Part shown: one piece after another, positions 18,340 through 27,509 of the stretch | How positions within the stretch are numbered: the first letter of the stretch is position 1 | Layout of the letters: each line of letters opens with the position of its first letter | Notes under the pieces: model-generated | What the model was told of the DNA's origin: nothing | Databases searched by the model: none | What the model saw: only the letters and a program-made list of their open reading frames with translations | Position numbers and translations under genes: made by a program | Assembly: GCF_046036945.1 (NCBI RefSeq) | Contig: NZ_JBJQOQ010000003.1 | Coordinates: 168,878-232,877, forward strand | DNA from: Brevibacillus_C sp046036945 | GTDB taxonomy: Bacteria > Bacillota > Bacilli > Brevibacillales > Brevibacillaceae | Length of the DNA stretch: 64,000 nt | Reading direction: 5' to 3'

Positions 18340-19485
18340 TCAGTCGCGCAGGAAGCGGGCGAACACCTCGTTGCCGAGCGGCAGGGCGCGCTCGCTCAGA
18401 CGCAGATGGCTGGCTGTCCCCTCCAGCATGCCTTTGGCCAATTCTTCTGCTACGATGCTTCCGAACTCCGCTTCAATCGTCCGTCCAAAACGGGCGGCAA
18501 AACGCTCCTTGTCAACCCCTTCGCGCAGCCGCAAACCCAAAATCATCTGATCCTCCATCGCTTCGCTTTCGCTCACGGCAAACTCCTCTACGCGCGGCAG
18601 TCCCTCATGGGCCATCCGGGTGTAGATAGCCAATGGACCGGCGTTGACGTGCCGCCAGCCGTCCGCGTACCCGTGTGCTCCTGCCCCGATCCCGTAGTAG
18701 TCGTTATTGAGCCAGTAGGTTTTGTTGTGCCGGCTTTCCTTTCCCGGTCTGGCGAAATTGCTGATCTCGTACATGTGCAGGCCGCTCTTTTCCAGCGTAT
18801 CGATCAGAGTGAGGTACATTTCCAGTTCCACTTCTTCTGTCGGCAGAGGGAGCTGGTCTTTTTGATATAAGGTATGAAACAGCGTATTTTCCTCCACCTT
18901 TAAGCTGTAGGCGGAGAGATGGGAGAGCGGCAGAGCCAGAGCTTTGCCCAGCGATTCGCGAAACCTCTCCAGGTTCTGGTCCGGCAAGCCGAACATCAGG
19001 TCGATGGAAAGGTTGTCAAAGCCTGCCCGCACGGCGTTTTCCAGACTGGCGTAGACATCGCTGACGTCGTGGATCCGGCCGAGCCGCGCGAGCAGATGCT
19101 CGTCAAACGACTGGACGCCGAAGCTGAGCCGGTTTACCCCGAAGGAACGCATCAGGGACAGCTTGTCGTAATCGGTCGTTCCGGGGTTGGCTTCCATGCT
19201 CCACTCGTAGCCTGGGGCCAGCCGATCGCCCAGGTGTTCCTGGACGATCTCCAAAAACGCTTGCATCTGTCTTTGGTCCAGGAAGGTAGGCGTACCGCCG
19301 CCGACGAAGATCGTCTCGATCTCCTCCGCCGGCGTGCGGGCAAATGTCAGCTCCATCTCCGCCCGCAAGGCTTCCAGATAATCCCAGATGAGCTGCGGAT
19401 TGTTGGTCACAAATGAGTTAAAGTCGCAGTAGTAGCACTTGTTAGTGCAGAACGGGATGTGAATGTAAACCGACTTGGGGGGCAT
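18340..19485 (-). CDS. hemW: Heme chaperone HemW (radical SAM, coproporphyrinogen-oxidase-like)
   Basis: Radical-SAM protein of the HemN-like family. HemW members bind and deliver heme and do not oxidise coproporphyrinogen. The cluster motif CTNKCYYCDF near residue 13 is intact. IFVGGGTPTFL and the SMEANPGTT region follow, with the C-terminal HemN domain after. 381 aa from ATG 19485, after AAGGAGGGG. Standing between lepA and hrcA is the classic Bacillales position. Confidence 0.93.
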   Translation of the reverse strand: MPPKSVYIHIPFCTNKCYYCDFNSFVTNNPQLIWDYLEALRAEMELTFARTPAEEIETIFVGGGTPTFLDQRQMQAFLEIVQEHLGDRLAPGYEWSMEANPGTTDYDKLSLMRSFGVNRLSFGVQSFDEHLLARLGRIHDVSDVYASLENAVRAGFDNLSIDLMFGLPDQNLERFRESLGKALALPLSHLSAYSLKVEENTLFHTLYQKDQLPLPTEEVELEMYLTLIDTLEKSGLHMYEISNFARPGKESRHNKTYWLNNDYYGIGAGAHGYADGWRHVNAGPLAIYTRMAHEGLPRVEEFAVSESEAMEDQMILGLRLREGVDKERFAARFGRTIEAEFGSIVAEELAKGMLEGTASHLRLSERALPLGNEVFARFLRD

Positions 19486-19509
19486 TTCACTCCCCTCCTT
19501 TCCGTTTAG

Positions 19510-19532
19510 AAAAACTTGGCTTATCGCCAAGT
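19510..19532 (-). terminator. Terminator in lepA-hemW gap
   Basis: Perfect stem ACTTGGC (19514-19520) / GCCAAGT (19526-19532) followed on the minus strand by TTTTTC. It lies only about 25 bases before the hemW start, so it may attenuate read-through from lepA. Confidence 0.7.
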
Positions 19533-19611
19533 CAAATAGCGAAAACCTACGTTTTTCTTACACTTTCATCATGTAACGCGTTAGCGAAATTTAACTTTCC
19601 GAAAGTATAAA

Positions 19612-19657
19612 CAAAAACAGACGTACAAAGACCTGACGCCGTTTCGTTCGCCAGGTC
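19612..19657 (-). terminator. Possible terminator after lepA
   Basis: GACCTG (19630-19635) / CAGGTC (19652-19657) stem just after the lepA stop, followed on the minus strand by T-rich sequence. The stem is interrupted. Confidence 0.4.
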
Positions 19658-19668
19658 GTACACCAATC

Positions 19669-21486
19669 CTATTTTTTCTCGTCCATGCGCAGGACAGCCA
19701 TGAAGGCTTCTTGCGGCACTTCTACCGAACCGACTGCTTTCATCCGCTTTTTCCCTTCTTTTTGCTTTTCGAGGAGTTTGCGCTTCCGGCTGATGTCCCC
19801 GCCGTAACACTTGGCGAGCACGTTTTTGCGCATCGCGCTGATCGTCTCGCGAGCCACGATCTTTTGGCCGATCGCCGCCTGGATAGGCACTTCAAACTGC
19901 TGGCGCGGAATCAGTTCCTTCAATTTCTCGCAGATGATCTTGCCGCGTCCGTATGCGCTGTCTTTATGCACGATAAAGGACAAGGCGTCCACAACCTCGC
20001 CATTCAGCAGAATGTCCATTTTCACCAGCTTCGACGGCTTGTAACCCTTCATCTCGTAATCAAAGGAAGCGTAGCCCTTGGTCCCCGACTTCAGCAGGTC
20101 GAAGAAGTCGTACACGATCTCCGACAGCGGGATGTCGTACTTCAGTTGAACGCGGTTTTCACCCAGGTACTGCATGTCCAGGAACTCTCCCCGCTTTCCC
20201 TGGCAGAGCTGCATGACGTCGCCTACGTAGTCCTTGGGCACCATCACGGTAGCCGTCACATACGGCTCTTCGATTTGCTCGATCTTTTGCACGGGCGGCA
20301 TCTTCGACGGATTGTCGATTTCCAGCGTTTCCCCGTTCGTCTGGGTGACGCGGTAGATTACGCTGGGAGCGGTCGTGATCAGGTCGATATTGAACTCCCT
20401 CTCGATCCGCTCCTGGATGATCTCCATGTGCAAAAGTCCCAAAAAGCCGCAGCGGAAGCCAAAGCCGAGCGCTTGCGACGTCTCCGGTTCGAACTGGAGC
20501 GAGGCATCGTTCAACTGCAGTTTTTCCAGCGCCTCGCGCAGATCGTTGTACTCGCTCGTGTCGATCGGATAAAGTCCGCAGAAGACCATCGGGTTGATCT
20601 TCCGGTAACCGGGCAGCGGTTCGGCTGCCGGCCGGCTCGCATCGGTAATCGTATCGCCGACGCGGGTGTCGCCGACCGTCTTGATCGACGCGGCGACGTA
20701 GCCGACATCCCCCACCGTCAATTCTTCTACAGGCGTCTGGCGCGGCGTCGAGGTGCCCACTTCCGTGACCTCGAATGTCTTGTTCGTCGCCATCATCTTG
20801 ATCTTCATGCCCTTGCGCATGGTTCCGTTGACGATCCGCACAGAAGCGATGACGCCGCGGTAAGGGTCGAAGTAGGAGTCGAAGATCAGCGCCTGCAGCG
20901 GGGCATCGGGATCGCCCTCCGGAGCGGGCACCTTCGTCACCACCGCTTCCAGCACGTCCTCGATGCCAATGCCGGCCTTGGCCGAGGTCAGGCAGGCGTC
21001 ACTGGCGTCCAGGCCGATCACATCCTCTACCTCCTGCTTGACGCGTTCCGGCTCTGCACTGGGCAGGTCGATTTTATTGATGATCGGGATGATCTCCAGA
21101 TTGTTGTCCAGCGCCAGGTAGACGTTGGCCAGGGTCTGCGCTTCAATCCCTTGTGCTGCGTCGACCACCAGCAGCGCGCCTTCACAGGCTGCCAGGCTTC
21201 GGGAGACTTCATAGGTAAAATCGACGTGTCCCGGCGTGTCGATCAGGTGCAGGATGTACTCCTGCCCGTCTTTTGCTTTGTATTGCAAACGCACGGCATT
21301 CAATTTGATCGTAATCCCGCGCTCTCGCTCCAAATCCATCGAATCAAGAAACTGCGCCTCCATCTCGCGTGACGAGAGAGCTCCGGTCAACTCCAAAATC
21401 CGGTCGGCCAATGTTGACTTCCCATGGTCGATGTGGGCTATGATAGAGAAGTTGCGAATGTGTTTTTGTCTTTCTCGGCGATCCAT
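19669..21486 (-). CDS. lepA: Elongation factor 4 (LepA GTPase)
   Basis: Ribosome-binding translational GTPase linked to back-translocation and 30S biogenesis. G1 AHIDHGKST near residue 18, G3 DTPGHVDF, G4 NKIDLPSA, then EF-G-like domains and the LepA-specific C-terminal domain (YGGDISRKRKLLEKQKEGKKRM region, split here). 605 aa. The start is ATG 21486 after GGGAGGG; the frame is open upstream but only over the promoter region. It normally follows spoIIP and yqxA; here those lie 23 kb away. Confidence 0.97.
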   Translation of the reverse strand: MDRRERQKHIRNFSIIAHIDHGKSTLADRILELTGALSSREMEAQFLDSMDLERERGITIKLNAVRLQYKAKDGQEYILHLIDTPGHVDFTYEVSRSLAACEGALLVVDAAQGIEAQTLANVYLALDNNLEIIPIINKIDLPSAEPERVKQEVEDVIGLDASDACLTSAKAGIGIEDVLEAVVTKVPAPEGDPDAPLQALIFDSYFDPYRGVIASVRIVNGTMRKGMKIKMMATNKTFEVTEVGTSTPRQTPVEELTVGDVGYVAASIKTVGDTRVGDTITDASRPAAEPLPGYRKINPMVFCGLYPIDTSEYNDLREALEKLQLNDASLQFEPETSQALGFGFRCGFLGLLHMEIIQERIEREFNIDLITTAPSVIYRVTQTNGETLEIDNPSKMPPVQKIEQIEEPYVTATVMVPKDYVGDVMQLCQGKRGEFLDMQYLGENRVQLKYDIPLSEIVYDFFDLLKSGTKGYASFDYEMKGYKPSKLVKMDILLNGEVVDALSFIVHKDSAYGRGKIICEKLKELIPRQQFEVPIQAAIGQKIVARETISAMRKNVLAKCYGGDISRKRKLLEKQKEGKKRMKAVGSVEVPQEAFMAVLRMDEKK

Positions 21487-21547
21487 ATGTCTATTCCCTC
21501 CCACACGATGTGGACAATTAGCTTTTGCAAAAAATGCACTAAGATCG

Positions 21548-21576
21548 ATTATAACAAAGCGAAAAAATGACAGCAA
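21548..21576 (-). promoter_or_regulatory. SigA promoter of lepA
   Basis: Minus strand TTGCTG (21571-21576), 17-base spacer, TATAAT (21548-21553), about 60 bases before the lepA start. Confidence 0.7.
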
Positions 21577-21745
21577 TATAAGCTTCAAGATCGGAAACCG
21601 GTCGTTGAAAATTTTGGTGCCAACCCAAGGTCTTGTTCGGAAAATGTTGAACAAATGAAAATGTTCTTGCTATGGGGACATGAACATCTTTTGCAGCGCG
21701 GTAGAATGGGAAAGCAAGTGCTGTTGGTCTATGATTTGATGGAAA

Positions 21746-21774
21746 TTGACAAGCATACCACAGAGAATTAACAT
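21746..21774 (+). promoter_or_regulatory. Candidate SigA promoter of ctaB
   Basis: TTGACA (21746-21751), 17-base spacer, TAACAT (21769-21774). The 348-base gap 21487-21834 holds this and the divergent lepA promoter; I see nothing else in it. Confidence 0.5.
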
Positions 21775-21834
21775 ACCATATAGTATATAAATTCAATGCA
21801 GGATGAAAATGGTCATTAGGGGAAGAGGGGAATA

Positions 21835-22752
21835 ATGCGGACGGAAGAAAACCTTACTACACAGAAACAGAGTTTGTCAAAAATATTGTCGCAAACGATA
21901 AAAACAGGGATTATCAAATCAAACCTGATTCCAATGTTTGCAGGATTGACATTGGCATTATATACATATCAAATCGGCCTTTTTGAAAAGTTTTCAGAAA
22001 TGGTATTCGCCTTGATTGGTTCGATTTTGGTAATAGGTGCAGCAGGGGCTTTTAATAACATGTACGACCGAGATATAGATTCCCTTATGGAACGAACCAA
22101 AAACAGACCGACTGTGACAGGCGAAATCAAGCCCAAAACAGTATTGTGGCTTGGCATCTTCATGTCTGTCTTCGGTATAGCGGCGCTTGCATTCGCAACT
22201 CCTCTAGCGGCATTCCTAGGGTTTCTAGGTTTGTTTTTTTATGTTGTTCCCTATACGATGTGGAGCAAGAGAAGAACGATTTACAATACGGAGATCGGAA
22301 GTATTTCCGGAGCAATGCCGCCTCTCATAGGATGGGCTGCCATTCATCCTGACATCACACATCCCGCCATTCTCGGCCTTTTTGTGATTACAGTCATTTG
22401 GCAAATGCCGCATTTCTATGCCATAGCGATTCGGAAGCACGACGAGTACAAGGCTGCAAAGGTTCCTATGCTCCCAGTGGTCAAAGGTGTGAAAAGAACA
22501 TATATACAAACGAACATCTATTTGATCATGTTAATTGCAATCAGTTTTCTTTTTGGATCTTTAAGCCTTGGCCTTATGTTCGTAGCCCTGCTTTTAAGTG
22601 TTTCATGGCTTATGTTAAGTATTTTCGGTTATAAACAGATGGATTCGGAGAAATGGGCAAAATCCATGTTTGTATACTCCCTGTTTCACATGACGGTCTT
22701 ATTTTCGACGGTCATTATCTATTCGCTTATGGGCGTAATTTTTCACTTATAG
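21835..22752 (+). CDS. ctaB: Protoheme IX farnesyltransferase (heme O synthase)
   Basis: Membrane prenyltransferase of the UbiA superfamily that adds farnesyl to heme B to make heme O for aa3/bo-type oxidases. Nine or so hydrophobic helices. The first Asp-rich motif NNMYDRDIDSLMERT (near 79) and the second motif region with WSKRRTIYNTEIG and HFYAIAIRKHDEYK are present. 305 aa. Codon use is clearly more AT-rich than the flanking genes, and it stands alone on the plus strand with no cta or qox genes nearby. That suggests a later arrival or a second copy. ATG start after GAGGGG. Confidence 0.92.
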   Translation: MRTEENLTTQKQSLSKILSQTIKTGIIKSNLIPMFAGLTLALYTYQIGLFEKFSEMVFALIGSILVIGAAGAFNNMYDRDIDSLMERTKNRPTVTGEIKPKTVLWLGIFMSVFGIAALAFATPLAAFLGFLGLFFYVVPYTMWSKRRTIYNTEIGSISGAMPPLIGWAAIHPDITHPAILGLFVITVIWQMPHFYAIAIRKHDEYKAAKVPMLPVVKGVKRTYIQTNIYLIMLIAISFLFGSLSLGLMFVALLLSVSWLMLSIFGYKQMDSEKWAKSMFVYSLFHMTVLFSTVIIYSLMGVIFHL

Positions 22753-22824
22753 TAAATGGATCTTTAAAAAAAGCGAAAGGAGCCGGACGTGCAAACCTGC
22801 TGCACGCAGACTCCTTCGCCTTGC

Positions 22825-23373
22825 TTAAAACGAGGGGGGAGTGACCACCCAGATGCTCACACAATCCGTATCCCCGATGTTCTTGTAATGGTGGGGAAGC
22901 GACGCATCATAGTAGATCGCATCCCCTGCTTCCAGCGTATACGTCTTCTGGCCAACGGTGTAGAGCAGCCTGCCGGTAATGATAAAACCGATCTCCTCTC
23001 CAGAGTGGGCGTGCGATTTTTTGCCCGATGCCGCACCCGGTTTCAGGGTGAGCAGCATCGCTTCCAGCGCTTTGTTCCGCGACGGGGAGAGCAATTCATA
23101 AAGGATCGATTCGTCTTTTGCCCTGATCATCGCAACCCGCTCGTCCTTTCTGACGACGGCGACTTCTTCTTTTTCTTCATGCAGCAGGTCGACGAACGAA
23201 ATCGAGAGGGCATCGACGATCTTTCGGAGCGACTCGATTGTCGGACTGTTGATATTGCGCTCTACATTGCTCAAATACCCGGTGGACAAGCCTGTTTTTT
23301 TGGCCAACTCGGACAGGGTCATCCGCTGCCCCTGCCGAATCTCCTTCAATTTTGCTCCAAGATCCATTACCAC
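22825..23373 (-). CDS. XRE-family regulator with C-terminal cupin domain
   Basis: Transcription factor with an N-terminal helix-turn-helix (residues about 5-60: LKEIRQGQRMTLSELAKKTG, then STGYLSNVERN) and a C-terminal cupin barrel (about 105-180) with HAHSGEEIGFIITG and the paired LPHHYKN histidines. This architecture usually senses a small metabolite or metal and controls adjacent uptake or catabolic genes. 182 aa from GTG 23373; an in-frame ATG lies two codons on. It follows the binding-protein gene on the same strand, so that gene is its likely target. Confidence 0.88.
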   Translation of the reverse strand: MVMDLGAKLKEIRQGQRMTLSELAKKTGLSTGYLSNVERNINSPTIESLRKIVDALSISFVDLLHEEKEEVAVVRKDERVAMIRAKDESILYELLSPSRNKALEAMLLTLKPGAASGKKSHAHSGEEIGFIITGRLLYTVGQKTYTLEAGDAIYYDASLPHHYKNIGDTDCVSIWVVTPPSF

Positions 23374-23454
23374 GGTACTTCATCCTTTGGTCTGGTTTCA
23401 ACTTCATCTTCGATCCCTATTTTATCAGAATGGTGGAATTTTTTACCGCTCTTT

Positions 23455-24681
23455 TTATTCAGCTTTGCCGACGAAGACCGATTTGTCCTTGTCATATCTG
23501 TAGATAAAAACATCGGAATACTTGTTGTCGCCCTTCTCGTCAAAGGTAACAGTAGTAAACTGCCCTTTGAAGTCCTTCGTCTGGTGCACGGCTTCCAGCA
23601 CCTGTTCCCGTGTCGGCTTTTTCCCGCCATTTGCCTTGATCGCTTCCTTAAGACCGTTCAACAGCACGTTCATCGCGTCAAAGCCGTAGACAGAGATCGA
23701 TTCCGGCTTTTTGCCCAGCGTTTTTTCATACTCCGCCACCCACTCTTTGCCCTCCGCCGTCTGTGTCACGTCTCCGGCTACCGAGGTAAAGACGACCCCT
23801 TCCGCCGCCGGGCCGGCGATCTTGATCATCTCGGCGGAGTCTATCCCGTCACCGCCCATGAACACGCCTTGAAAGCCTTTTTCGCGGGCCTGCTTGACCA
23901 GGACGCCTCCTTCCGGGTAAATCCCGCCAAAATAGAGCAGATCGGGACTTTTGGCGACCACCTGATTGATCACCGCACTGTAGTCCTTTTCACCTTGGGT
24001 GACGCCTTCGTAACCGAGCACCTCTACCCCCAGTTCACTAAATGCCTTCTTTACCTCGTCGGCGATCCCCTGTCCGTAAGCCGATTTGTCGTGAATGAGA
24101 AAGGCGGTTTTCACACCCAGTTGATTTTTGGCGTACCTGGCTCCGCTGGGCCCTTGCGAATCGTCACGGGCACAGATGCGGTGGACGACCTTTTTCCCCT
24201 CTTCCGTCAGCTGCACGCTGGAAGCAGTAGGCGCAATCATAACCAGATTGGCCGAATCGTACTTGACCGAAGAGGCGATCGTGACACCCGAATTGTAGTG
24301 GCCGATGACCCCCAGCACATCCGGGTTGGAGACGAGCAGCTCCGCATTCGCCACCCCCTGTTTTGCGTCGGCCTGATCGTCCTGGGGAAACAGCTGCAGA
24401 TCAAACCCCAATTCCTGAAACTCCTTTTTCTTCAGATTCAGCGCAAATTCCGCCCCCGACTTGATGGCATCTCCAAGCGCAGCCTGCGGTCCGGACAGCG
24501 GACTTTGCGTCGCAATGAGAATTTTTTCGCCGCTTGCGGACGGGCTTTCGCTCTTTTCACTTGCTTGCGGGGGCTTTTCCGGAGAACCTCCGCCGGCGTT
24601 ATTTGCAGCGCTTCCGCATCCTGCAAGCATCAGTGCCGCTGAAAGGGTGGCTGCAGCGAAAACCGCGATTTTCTTCCTCAT
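23455..24681 (-). CDS. ABC-type branched-chain amino acid (LivJ-like) substrate-binding lipoprotein
   Basis: Secreted lipoprotein with signal peptide and lipobox LMLAGCGS (Cys near 22), a Ser/Glu linker, then a periplasmic-binding-protein type I fold (Peripla_BP_6). GDAIKSGAEFAL, VIGHYNSGVTIASS and YGQGIADEVKKAF are typical. 408 aa. Such proteins bind leucine/isoleucine/valine, amides or aromatic acids. No permease or ATPase gene is adjacent, so it either serves a transporter elsewhere or acts as a sensor. ATG start after AAGGAG. Confidence 0.88.
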   Translation of the reverse strand: MRKKIAVFAAATLSAALMLAGCGSAANNAGGGSPEKPPQASEKSESPSASGEKILIATQSPLSGPQAALGDAIKSGAEFALNLKKKEFQELGFDLQLFPQDDQADAKQGVANAELLVSNPDVLGVIGHYNSGVTIASSVKYDSANLVMIAPTASSVQLTEEGKKVVHRICARDDSQGPSGARYAKNQLGVKTAFLIHDKSAYGQGIADEVKKAFSELGVEVLGYEGVTQGEKDYSAVINQVVAKSPDLLYFGGIYPEGGVLVKQAREKGFQGVFMGGDGIDSAEMIKIAGPAAEGVVFTSVAGDVTQTAEGKEWVAEYEKTLGKKPESISVYGFDAMNVLLNGLKEAIKANGGKKPTREQVLEAVHQTKDFKGQFTTVTFDEKGDNKYSDVFIYRYDKDKSVFVGKAE

Positions 24682-24760
24682 AAACGACCAACTCCTTTTT
24701 AGTTGTTTAAATTTTCAGATAAATTACAAAACGAGAAAATTGCCCCTAAACGTCCTTGCC

Positions 24761-25537
24761 TCATTTTTTTAAAATTTCACACGACCAATCAAGCGTTTGC
24801 CGGATAAGCAGCGACTCGCTGTGAAAACTGTCGAAGAGGTGACCTGCAGCAGGATGTGAAAGCAGCCGGCTTTGCGGATGGCGAAACACCTGCGCATAGG
24901 ACAAGCCATTTGCAAACAAGACATCCCTGTCACCTTCGCCGTGAATGACCAGAACGGGTTCGGGAAAACAGCTGATGCTGTCTACGGGGTGCAGCGAGGG
25001 AAGTTCCTGGATAAAAGCCGGGCCGATGATTTCCCCTTCAAATTCAACCGGATCGCCGCGAAGTCCCTGGCTTATCCGCTCTTCCCCCAACAAATGCGTA
25101 AAATTTTCCAAGGGGTCAGAGACGGGCGCCCATAAAACGAGACACGTTACGGGAATGGGCGAGGCGGGCGCAGCCAGGGAGGCGACACATCCTCCCAGAC
25201 TGTATCCGATCAGCCCAAGCTCCTGCACGCGATACTCTTTCAGCCCTGCCATATGCGTGATCGCATCGATCAGGTCATTACATTCACCGGTGATCGTTAC
25301 CTCGGGAAAATCCCCCTCGGAATCACCAGAGCCAGTGTAGTCAAACCGAAAGCAGGCGATTCCCTGACGGGTCAAGGCTCTCGCCATTTTGACGAACAGC
25401 CGGTGGGGGGCAGACTTGACGCCCAAAAACCCGTGGGCAAAGACGACAGCCGGCCCTGCTGAAACTGTGTCAGGAAGATGGAGCACGCCGATCATCCGCT
25501 GCCCCTGTCTGTTTTCGATCGCGATAGGTGTTTCCAT
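24761..25537 (-). CDS. Alpha/beta hydrolase (serine esterase/peptidase-like)
   Basis: Cytoplasmic alpha/beta-hydrolase, 258 aa. FAHGFLG forms the oxyanion loop, the nucleophile Ser lies in GYSLGG near residue 114, Asp is in HGEGDRDV near 199 and His in AAGHLF near 232. Related to the YfhR/Est-type acyl hydrolases; substrate unknown. The start ATG follows GGGGGATC, and the gene lies 13 bases after the SHMT-like gene, so the two are cotranscribed. Confidence 0.85.
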   Translation of the reverse strand: METPIAIENRQGQRMIGVLHLPDTVSAGPAVVFAHGFLGVKSAPHRLFVKMARALTRQGIACFRFDYTGSGDSEGDFPEVTITGECNDLIDAITHMAGLKEYRVQELGLIGYSLGGCVASLAAPASPIPVTCLVLWAPVSDPLENFTHLLGEERISQGLRGDPVEFEGEIIGPAFIQELPSLHPVDSISCFPEPVLVIHGEGDRDVLFANGLSYAQVFRHPQSRLLSHPAAGHLFDSFHSESLLIRQTLDWSCEILKK

Positions 25538-25550
25538 CTGGATCCCCCGT

Positions 25551-26879
25551 TCAGAAACAGTAATGAACCTGCTGGAATGATTTTCGCAGCGTCACAACAT
25601 CCCGCTTGATCTCTTCTTTAGACCGTCGGCCAAATACAGCATCTGCCGTCCACTCTGCGATAAGCTTCATTTCATCCGGTTTCATGCCCCATCGGGTGAC
25701 TTCCTGTACCCCGATGCGGATGCCGTTGTTGTCACGTGCCGCTTTTTCGCCGGGCAGTTCAATGCCGCTGAATAAAATCCCGGATGGCTCCACATCCCGC
25801 GCCACTTTCCCGCCGCCGCCAAACGGACGGGCGTCAATCGCCACGTGATGAGTCTGTGTGTATTCGGCAACCGGCTGCAGAACCGGCAGGCCGTTGTCCG
25901 CCAGATGGGCCGCCAGCAACTGGGCGTTTTTGATGCAATCTTTCGCATACGCCTGGCCGAACTCGGCGGTTTCCGCCAGTGAAATCGCCAGCGAACAGAT
26001 CCGGTTGGCGTCGTAGTTGGCCACAAATCCCGGGTAGGTGACGCGGTCGATGCGCCGGGCGACCTCCGGATTTTTCGTTACGATCAGTCCTCCGGGAGGC
26101 CCGCCCAGGCTTTTATACGTGGACATCGTCATGACATCTGCCCCTTCTTCCAGCGGCAGCTGGTACTCCCGACCGGCGATTAATCCGGATAAGTGGGCCG
26201 CGTCATACAACAGAATGGCGCCCTGTTTCTGGCAGATTTCCTTCATCTCCCTCACGGGGTAGCGGGTCAGGGCCAGACTGCCGCCGACGATGACCAGTTT
26301 TGGCTTCACTTCCTTCACCTTGGCGGCAAACGCTGTCACGTCGACCGTCATGTTGGCCGCATCGTAGGGTATCTCTTGAATGTCAAGCTGCATATGTCCC
26401 GCCACCCCAACCTGGTGATGGCTGGCATGTCCCCCTGCCCATTCCGGCAGCACCATGATCGATTCACCCGGCTTAACATACGAGAAAATCACCGCTGCAT
26501 TGGCCAGCGTGCCGGAAAACAGGCGAAATTCGCCGTGAATAGAGCCAAAGACGCGGTTGATCAGCTCGTACATGATGACTTCTACCTTCTCTGTGTGAGC
26601 AAGGCCGGTCTGGTATTTGTTTCCGGGATGTCCCATGCTGGGCAGGCTTCCGATCTGGGAGGACAGAGCAGCCTCTGCCGCCGGACTCATCACATTGGTG
26701 CCGGCATACAGCTGCAGGCTGTTTTGACTGATCTCCTCGGAAAATCGACGGATGCTGTGCTGTACCTCCTGGACGTAGTCCTGATTGGAGAACCCGTGAA
26801 TGGTTTGCTGAATCTGATCCGAGTGTGCTCTGGAGCCTTCCTCCATCCAAAAAAAACGATTCGACAATGCTGTATCCAA
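25551..26879 (-). CDS. SHMT-like PLP enzyme with non-canonical active-site motif
   Basis: Fold-type I PLP enzyme related to serine hydroxymethyltransferase. LLYDAAHLSGLIAG corresponds to the VDMAHxAGLxA motif, and the Schiff-base Lys near residue 256 lies in TMSTYKSLGGPPGG. Canonical SHMT reads TTTTHKTLRGPRGG; here His before Lys is Tyr and the following Arg residues are lost. That points to a paralogue acting on another beta-hydroxy or alpha-methyl amino acid, such as a transaldolase, threonine aldolase or 2-methylserine enzyme. 442 aa from TTG 26879, 8 bases after AAAGGGG. Upstream of the alpha/beta hydrolase in an operon. Confidence 0.8.
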   Translation of the reverse strand: MDTALSNRFFWMEEGSRAHSDQIQQTIHGFSNQDYVQEVQHSIRRFSEEISQNSLQLYAGTNVMSPAAEAALSSQIGSLPSMGHPGNKYQTGLAHTEKVEVIMYELINRVFGSIHGEFRLFSGTLANAAVIFSYVKPGESIMVLPEWAGGHASHHQVGVAGHMQLDIQEIPYDAANMTVDVTAFAAKVKEVKPKLVIVGGSLALTRYPVREMKEICQKQGAILLYDAAHLSGLIAGREYQLPLEEGADVMTMSTYKSLGGPPGGLIVTKNPEVARRIDRVTYPGFVANYDANRICSLAISLAETAEFGQAYAKDCIKNAQLLAAHLADNGLPVLQPVAEYTQTHHVAIDARPFGGGGKVARDVEPSGILFSGIELPGEKAARDNNGIRIGVQEVTRWGMKPDEMKLIAEWTADAVFGRRSKEEIKRDVVTLRKSFQQVHYCF

Positions 26880-26926
26880 TAGACTCACCCCTTTACTAAA
26901 ATGAAAATAAATTTACTATACTATAA

Positions 26927-26955
26927 TTAATACAACACCTTTCGGTAGTAATCAA
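26927..26955 (-). promoter_or_regulatory. Candidate SigA promoter of SHMT-like operon
   Basis: Minus strand TTGATT (26950-26955), 17-base spacer, TATTAA (26927-26932), about 45 bases before the start codon. Confidence 0.4.
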
Positions 26956-27509
26956 CAAAATTTTCAGAAATCATTGAATATATCTCATGACATAAGAAAA
27001 ACGCGGGGAATCCCACGTTTTTGAGTTTGGCTATGATGGTCCGAGTAAGCAGAGAAAAATGGGCTCGCTTCGTACGTGGCACACCAGCGAGGAAGCTGTA
27101 CTGCCCGCTGTTATGGTTACCACTCAACTATTTTCTCCGTTAGTTGAACAACATTCAATGTTTATTACAAATAGTCATCGGCAAAAAACTTTTTGGTACT
27201 GAATAAAATTTGTAGGTATTTGTTTGATAAACATTAACAATAGGATAGAAATCTACAATATCGGAAAAGGAGGAAAAAGGACCAAGCAAAGACAAAGATG
27301 ATATTCACCTATCCCGATAATTTCACATAAATTAGTTTAGAAGTAGGGGTCTATATCCTGTATTACATTTTTAATTTTTTGGAGGAATCATTAATCAACT
27401 TGACGATAAGATGTGCAAAAGTCTAAAGGTTTAATCTCACCACCATGAATGGAAAGAGGACTATCTCCAATAGGCCCACTACCTGCCTTTAAGCAATGGA
27501 GGTATTTGT
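26956..27509. other. AT-rich gene-free stretch
   Basis: About 550 bases with markedly lower GC than the surroundings. It contains the left half of a dispersed repeat (27055-27113) and a GGAGG-like site near 27268 leading only to a 10-codon frame. I see no convincing gene. Confidence 0.6.
27055..27113 (+). repeat. Dispersed repeat, left half (copy B)
   Basis: Begins with AAAAATGGGCTCGCTTCG, which is identical to 60747-60764. By eye about 37 of the first 46 bases match the full copy at 60747-60836, without gaps. Same orientation as that copy. Confidence 0.7.

Noticed and set aside
19711..21372. 553-codon plus-strand frame opposite lepA
   Set aside because: Antisense shadow of lepA, Arg/His/Asp-rich nonsense with no homology.
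22789..24642. 617-codon plus-strand frame opposite the XRE regulator and binding-protein genes
   Set aside because: Spans two clear minus-strand genes; shadow frame only.
26927..27127. 66-codon minus-strand frame
   Set aside because: Its sequence is a translation of the dispersed repeat and an AT-rich promoter region; no ribosome-binding site.
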